Assembly: GCA_043808235.1 (NCBI GenBank)
Contig: JAZDFC010000048.1
Location: forward strand, 1-28,799
Length of the DNA stretch: 28,799 bases
From: JAZDFC01 sp043808235
Lineage (GTDB): Bacteria; Bacteroidota; Ignavibacteria; Ignavibacteriales; Melioribacteraceae
Direction of reading: 5' to 3'
Shown: one piece after another, positions 25,129-28,799 of the stretch
How positions within the stretch are numbered: the first letter of the stretch is position 1
Layout of the letters: the number at the start of each line of letters is the position of its first letter
Position numbers and translations under genes: made by a program
Notes under the pieces: generated by a model
The model's input: only the letters and a program-made list of their open reading frames with translations
What the model was told of the DNA's origin: nothing
Databases searched by the model: none

Positions 25129-25407
25129 TTATTTTTCATCAACGTTAATATTATCAACTGAAGCAATAATCATCGTGTTAACTGGCGCCTTGGCATGACC
25201 AAGAATTTGTTCAACTGCGTCTCCTTCTTGAACAACAAGTACCAAATCGCCTATTCCCGAATCAATCAAATCAATTGCAATGTGATCATCGTTTTCGCAA
25301 AAGTTTTCATTCAAATCTACAGCTCTTACAATAAGTAATTTATGCGCAAAAAGATATTTATCTTTCTGTGTCGCAACAACATTCCCAACAACTTTCGCAA
25401 GGAACAT
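25129..25407 (-). CDS. EutN/CcmL-family bacterial microcompartment vertex protein
   Basis: This 92-residue protein has the full-length BMC-P (pentamer) fold signature: MFLAKVVGNVVATQKD at the N-terminus, LLIVRAVDL, the IDLIDSGIGDLVLVVQEG core, AEQ-type ILGHAKAPVNTMIIASVD and the NVD tail. BMC-P pentamers cap the vertices of microcompartment shells. No BMC-H hexamer gene, and no other shell gene, lies in the window. The acylating aldehyde dehydrogenase with an encapsulation-like tail lies about 23 kb away. Its ATG overlaps the stop of the DUF3098-like gene by one base (TAATG), and dprA follows closely. Housing with dprA may just be transcriptional convenience. Confidence 0.88.
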   Translation of the reverse strand: MFLAKVVGNVVATQKDKYLFAHKLLIVRAVDLNENFCENDDHIAIDLIDSGIGDLVLVVQEGDAVEQILGHAKAPVNTMIIASVDNINVDEK

Positions 25408-25667
25408 TAATTCTGCTTGATTTTATTTCTCTTTTTATAAAATATCGCCAGAGGGAATACTACCAAATATGCAATAAGTAAAATAATTGGCGCGACAGAT
25501 AATGAAATCGGATTATCCCATGGACCTTTAGTCATCAAGTAGAACCCAATAATCAATAAAATTATTCCGGCTCCAAAAACCACATAATTGCTATTATTCC
25601 AATAATTTCTAAATGGTGAGTCGATATTTTTCTTAACGATCTTTGCTTTCGATTTAACTTTTGCCAT
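25407..25667 (-). CDS. Small two-helix membrane protein, DUF3098-like
   Basis: This 86-residue protein has a basic N-terminus (MAKVKSKAKIVKK), two membrane helices (about 29-45 and 56-76) joined by a GPWDNP turn, and a basic tail. The layout resembles the DUF3098 family of Bacteroidota; its function is unknown. I start it at the ATG at 25667 because GGAAG lies eight bases upstream. A TTG at 25733 in the same frame would run coding through the leader hairpin and gives unconvincing residues. It is translationally coupled to the vertex-protein gene. Confidence 0.75.
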   Translation of the reverse strand: MAKVKSKAKIVKKNIDSPFRNYWNNSNYVVFGAGIILLIIGFYLMTKGPWDNPISLSVAPIILLIAYLVVFPLAIFYKKRNKIKQN

Positions 25668-25694
25668 TACAACTTCCAAGTTATTATTTAAAAA

Positions 25695-25721
25695 GCCCAG
25701 TGTTGGGGGGTGACACTGGGC
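25695..25721 (-). terminator. Intrinsic terminator-like hairpin in the leader (possible attenuator)
   Basis: GCCCAGTGT (25695-25703) pairs perfectly with ACACTGGGC (25713-25721) around a nine-base C-rich loop (minus-strand reading). On the minus strand it is followed by TTTTT, then AAATAATAA. It lies downstream of the TTGACA/TATATT promoter and 27 bases upstream of the DUF3098-like ATG. Transcripts from that promoter must therefore cross it. It may also end transcripts of the 83-residue gene upstream. Confidence 0.7.
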
Positions 25722-25764
25722 GAAAAAGATCAAAGATCACAATAGACCTTTGAAATACATAGTT

Positions 25765-25793
25765 AATATACTTTAGTATAAACAGTTTGTCAA
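25765..25793 (-). promoter_or_regulatory. Strong sigma-70-type promoter for the DUF3098-like/vertex protein/dprA operon
   Basis: On the minus strand TTGACA (25793-25788), a 17-base spacer and TATATT (25770-25765) lie about 100 bases before the DUF3098-like ATG. The -35 box starts nine bases beyond the upstream gene's stop. The predicted leader of about 90 bases contains the hairpin at 25695-25721. Confidence 0.7.
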
Positions 25794-25801
25794 TAATATT
25801 A

Positions 25802-26053
25802 TTATTGAATATTATAAACAATTTTCCTTATAGTGTCATATTGTAAGTAAGGGTATTCCTTTTGCAAGGTATCGATGGCCTGGCTGACTCTAAGTTTATC
25901 AGCTCTTAATTCCTTGAATCTTCTCCGAATTTCATAATCTCGCAGTGATTTTTCATTAATTAGTCCGCGAGTGTTCAGTATGATAAAAATTTCATCACTA
26001 ATAAATTCTGAAAGGGGATTACCACGATCAAAAATCTTCTGCAGGCTTTTCAT
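25802..26053 (-). CDS. Small basic/acidic helical protein of unknown function
   Basis: This 83-residue protein is charged and helix-rich, with no signal peptide, membrane segment or cysteines. Notable stretches are EFISDEIFIILNTRGLINEKSL, the R/K-rich YEIRRRFKELRADKL, and an end reading YLQYDTIRKIVYNIQ. The pattern could hold a helix-turn-helix, but I do not recognise a family. A near-perfect ribosome site, ACGGAGGT, lies five bases before the ATG, which supports real translation. It lies divergently upstream of the rrn operon, about 190 bases from the first rrn promoter. Confidence 0.65.
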   Translation of the reverse strand: MKSLQKIFDRGNPLSEFISDEIFIILNTRGLINEKSLRDYEIRRRFKELRADKLRVSQAIDTLQKEYPYLQYDTIRKIVYNIQ

Positions 26054-26241
26054 CAGACCTCCGTAATATTTTAGATTAAGTAAAAAATGAAAAGTAAAAA
26101 GCCTGCTTTATCGCTCCAAATAAGTTTTTATTAAATTGCGGGTTAAATATAACAGAATCCTCCATAGTTACGCAATGAAAAAAAAGCTGACCATAATTTA
26201 TTTACAAAACGAAAAATTATTAAAATTATTTTAAATAATAC

Positions 26242-26270
26242 TTGCATTAAAAGGAAAATACGACTAAATT
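26242..26270 (+). promoter_or_regulatory. rrn promoter P1
   Basis: TTGCAT (26242-26247), a 17-base spacer and TAAATT (26265-26270), preceded by a very AT-rich stretch. It is the weaker of two candidates. Confidence 0.45.
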
Positions 26271-26350
26271 TCTGGCCGTTCTTTTTTATGATATTGTTGT
26301 TGTGATTTATATGCAGAACAAAATGATTCGATGATTATCGAAGGTTGGTA

Positions 26351-26379
26351 TTGACAAATAGAAAAAATACTATTACATT
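26351..26379 (+). promoter_or_regulatory. rrn promoter P2
   Basis: A consensus TTGACA (26351-26356), a 17-base spacer and TACATT (26374-26379), about 95 bases before the mature 16S 5' end and just upstream of the boxA-like site. Confidence 0.7.
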
Positions 26380-26397
26380 TCCAACCCCAAATTTGAA

Positions 26398-26409
26398 TGT
26401 TCTTTGACA
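26398..26409 (+). promoter_or_regulatory. boxA-like antitermination site before 16S
   Basis: TGTTCTTTGACA resembles the rrn boxA (TGCTCTTTAACA) bound by NusB/S10. Similar sequences recur in the spacers at 28191 and 28327. Confidence 0.55.
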
Positions 26410-26419
26410 GAGTGGGTGA
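26409..26419 (+). other. 5' arm of the 16S rRNA processing stem
   Basis: AGAGTGGGTGA is a perfect 11-base complement of TCACCCACTCT at 28046-28056, beyond the 16S 3' end. The pairing would form the long stem that RNase III cuts to release pre-16S. Confidence 0.7.
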
Positions 26420-26474
26420 CTAAAGTTTTCTTTAGTAATTAAAATAATAGTGGATTCGTCAATTTTTAAAATTT

Positions 26475-28014
<1,540 letters not shown>

Positions 28015-28045
28015 AGAGAAATCCATAATTACTTTTGAATTCAAT

Positions 28046-28056
28046 TCACCCACTCT
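28046..28056 (+). other. 3' arm of the 16S rRNA processing stem
   Basis: TCACCCACTCT is complementary to 26409-26419; together they bracket the 16S gene. Confidence 0.7.
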
Positions 28057-28091
28057 TTTATTTTCTGAGCAGCATTGGCTGTTATAATCAT

Positions 28092-28165
<74 letters not shown>

Positions 28166-28190
28166 CTTATTCGGTTTTGCGCTGTCTTTT

Positions 28191-28209
28191 TGTTCTTTAA
28201 ACGATTTGA
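28191..28209 (+). promoter_or_regulatory. boxA-like site in the rrn spacer
   Basis: TGTTCTTTAAACGATTTGA, between the two tRNAs, is the best match in the window to the rrn boxA consensus. Confidence 0.5.
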
Positions 28210-28227
28210 TAGCCCTAATAACAATTA

Positions 28228-28300
28228 GGGGCTATAGCTCAATTGGGAGAGCGCCGCCCTTGCAAGGCGGAGGTTAACGGTTCGATCCCGTTTAGCTCCA
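28228..28300 (+). tRNA. tRNA-Ala (TGC)
   Basis: A 73-base cloverleaf. Acceptor GGGGCTA pairs with TAGCTCC and includes the G3:U70 wobble pair that identifies alanine tRNA. The anticodon loop CTTGCAA has anticodon TGC, the T-arm has GGTTCGATCCC, and the discriminator is A. CCA is not encoded. Confidence 0.97.
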
Positions 28301-28407
28301 CTAAAATCCGATTGTTGGATTTTTAGAGTTCTTTGAAAGATTGGAAGAGCATAGAATTAAACTTAATTCATGCGGATCTACAATATCCGTCTTTTAATAA
28401 AATTTTT
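28301..28407 (+). other. tRNA-Ala/23S spacer with hairpin and boxA-like site
   Basis: CTAAAATCC (28301-28309) pairs with GGATTTTTAG with one bulge, forming a hairpin immediately after the tRNA. A third boxA-like sequence, AGTTCTTTGAAA, lies at 28327-28338, before 23S. Confidence 0.55.
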
Positions 28408-28799
28408 GGTTAAGTTACTAAGAGCACATGGCGGATGCCTTGGCACGGAAAGGCGAAGAAGGACGTGATTACCTACGATATGCTACGGTAAGGTGGAAGT
28501 AACCTAAGACCCGTAGATCTCCGAATGGGGCAACCCGGTTCCGGTAATGCGGAATCATTATCAACTGAATCCATAGGTTGATTAAAGCCAACCCGGTGAA
28601 CTGAAACATCTAAGTAACCGGAGGAAGATAAAACAACAGTGATTTCCTAAGTAGTGGCGAGCGAACGGGAAAGAGCCTAAACTATTTAAATGTTAAAGCC
28701 TGTAAGCGTTGTTTAAATAGGGTAGTGGGGTCTAATGTTTTATGTTACAGCATAAAGAGAAGTTACAAAGATATTTTTTAGTCGAATAGTTTGGAAAAA
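28408..28799 (+). rRNA. rrl: 23S ribosomal RNA, 5' part (runs off the window)
   Basis: GGTTAAGTTACTAAG followed by GCGGATGCCTTGGCAC matches the conserved 23S 5' end. CAGTGATTTCCTAAGTAGTGGCGAGCGAACGGGAA confirms domain I in several short conserved blocks. About 392 bases are present; the rest lies beyond the window. Confidence 0.96.

Larger units (their letters stand above)
26054..26474. promoter_or_regulatory. rrn operon control region
   Basis: This 421-base AT-rich region without genes carries two tandem promoters, a boxA-like site and the 5' arm of the 16S processing stem (each listed separately). The A/T runs upstream of the first promoter, at about 26180-26240, could act as an UP element. 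Confidence 0.7.

Noticed and set aside
25407..25733. Longer form of the DUF3098-like protein from a TTG at 25733
   Set aside because: It would translate through the terminator-like hairpin and adds 22 residues with no domain; the ATG at 25667 has a good ribosome site.

Overview
The window looks like chromosomal DNA of a member of the Ignavibacteria (Bacteroidota/Chlorobi side). The main signs are four secreted proteins that end in a type IX secretion (T9SS) C-terminal domain opening with the NYPNPFNP signature, Omp28-type thioredoxin-fold proteins, a DUF6029-like barrel, AT-rich coding DNA, several TTG starts and a Bacteroidota-like 16S gene. The rRNA genes sit behind TTGACA-type promoters. 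This assignment is inferred from gene content; no database search was made.

Layout. 1-138: the right end of an IS256-family insertion sequence, comprising the transposase C-terminus and its terminal repeat. 317-1909 (-): a CoA-acylating aldehyde dehydrogenase with a C-terminal linker and short helix resembling a microcompartment encapsulation peptide. 2074-11848 (+): a cluster of secreted redox proteins. It holds a PEGA-Omp28 lipoprotein, a 995-residue Omp28/PKD/LamG protein, a small cysteine-containing T9SS cargo, a TlpA-like thiol reductase, two tandem Omp28-like T9SS paralogues each carrying the same in-frame palindromic repeat, and an outer-membrane barrel. 11849-12063: a repeat-rich convergent gap. 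15510-12064 (-): two LiaF-like membrane proteins, then a block of heptamer repeats, then a LytS-type kinase and a LytTR regulator coupled by a one-base overlap.

15813-23990 (+): a TrkA-N potassium channel and a penicillin-acylase-family hydrolase with overlapping ends, metF, a Gfo/Idh/MocA oxidoreductase, ddl, an FtsB-like divisome protein and rarA. 25667-23991 (-): a DUF3098-like membrane protein, a EutN/CcmL bacterial microcompartment vertex protein and dprA, behind a strong promoter followed by a terminator-like hairpin in the leader. 26053-25802 (-): a small unknown protein. 26242-28799 (+): an rrn operon with two promoters, boxA-like sites, 16S, tRNA-Ile(GAT), tRNA-Ala(TGC) and the first 392 bases of 23S.

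Three sets of genes stand out. The 2-12 kb cluster could form an extracytoplasmic thiol-disulfide system, with a TlpA-like enzyme beside four Omp28 proteins carrying different CxxC motifs. The LiaF-like pair with the two-component system looks like an envelope-stress circuit. The vertex protein and the tailed aldehyde dehydrogenase suggest that the genome encodes a microcompartment with scattered genes.
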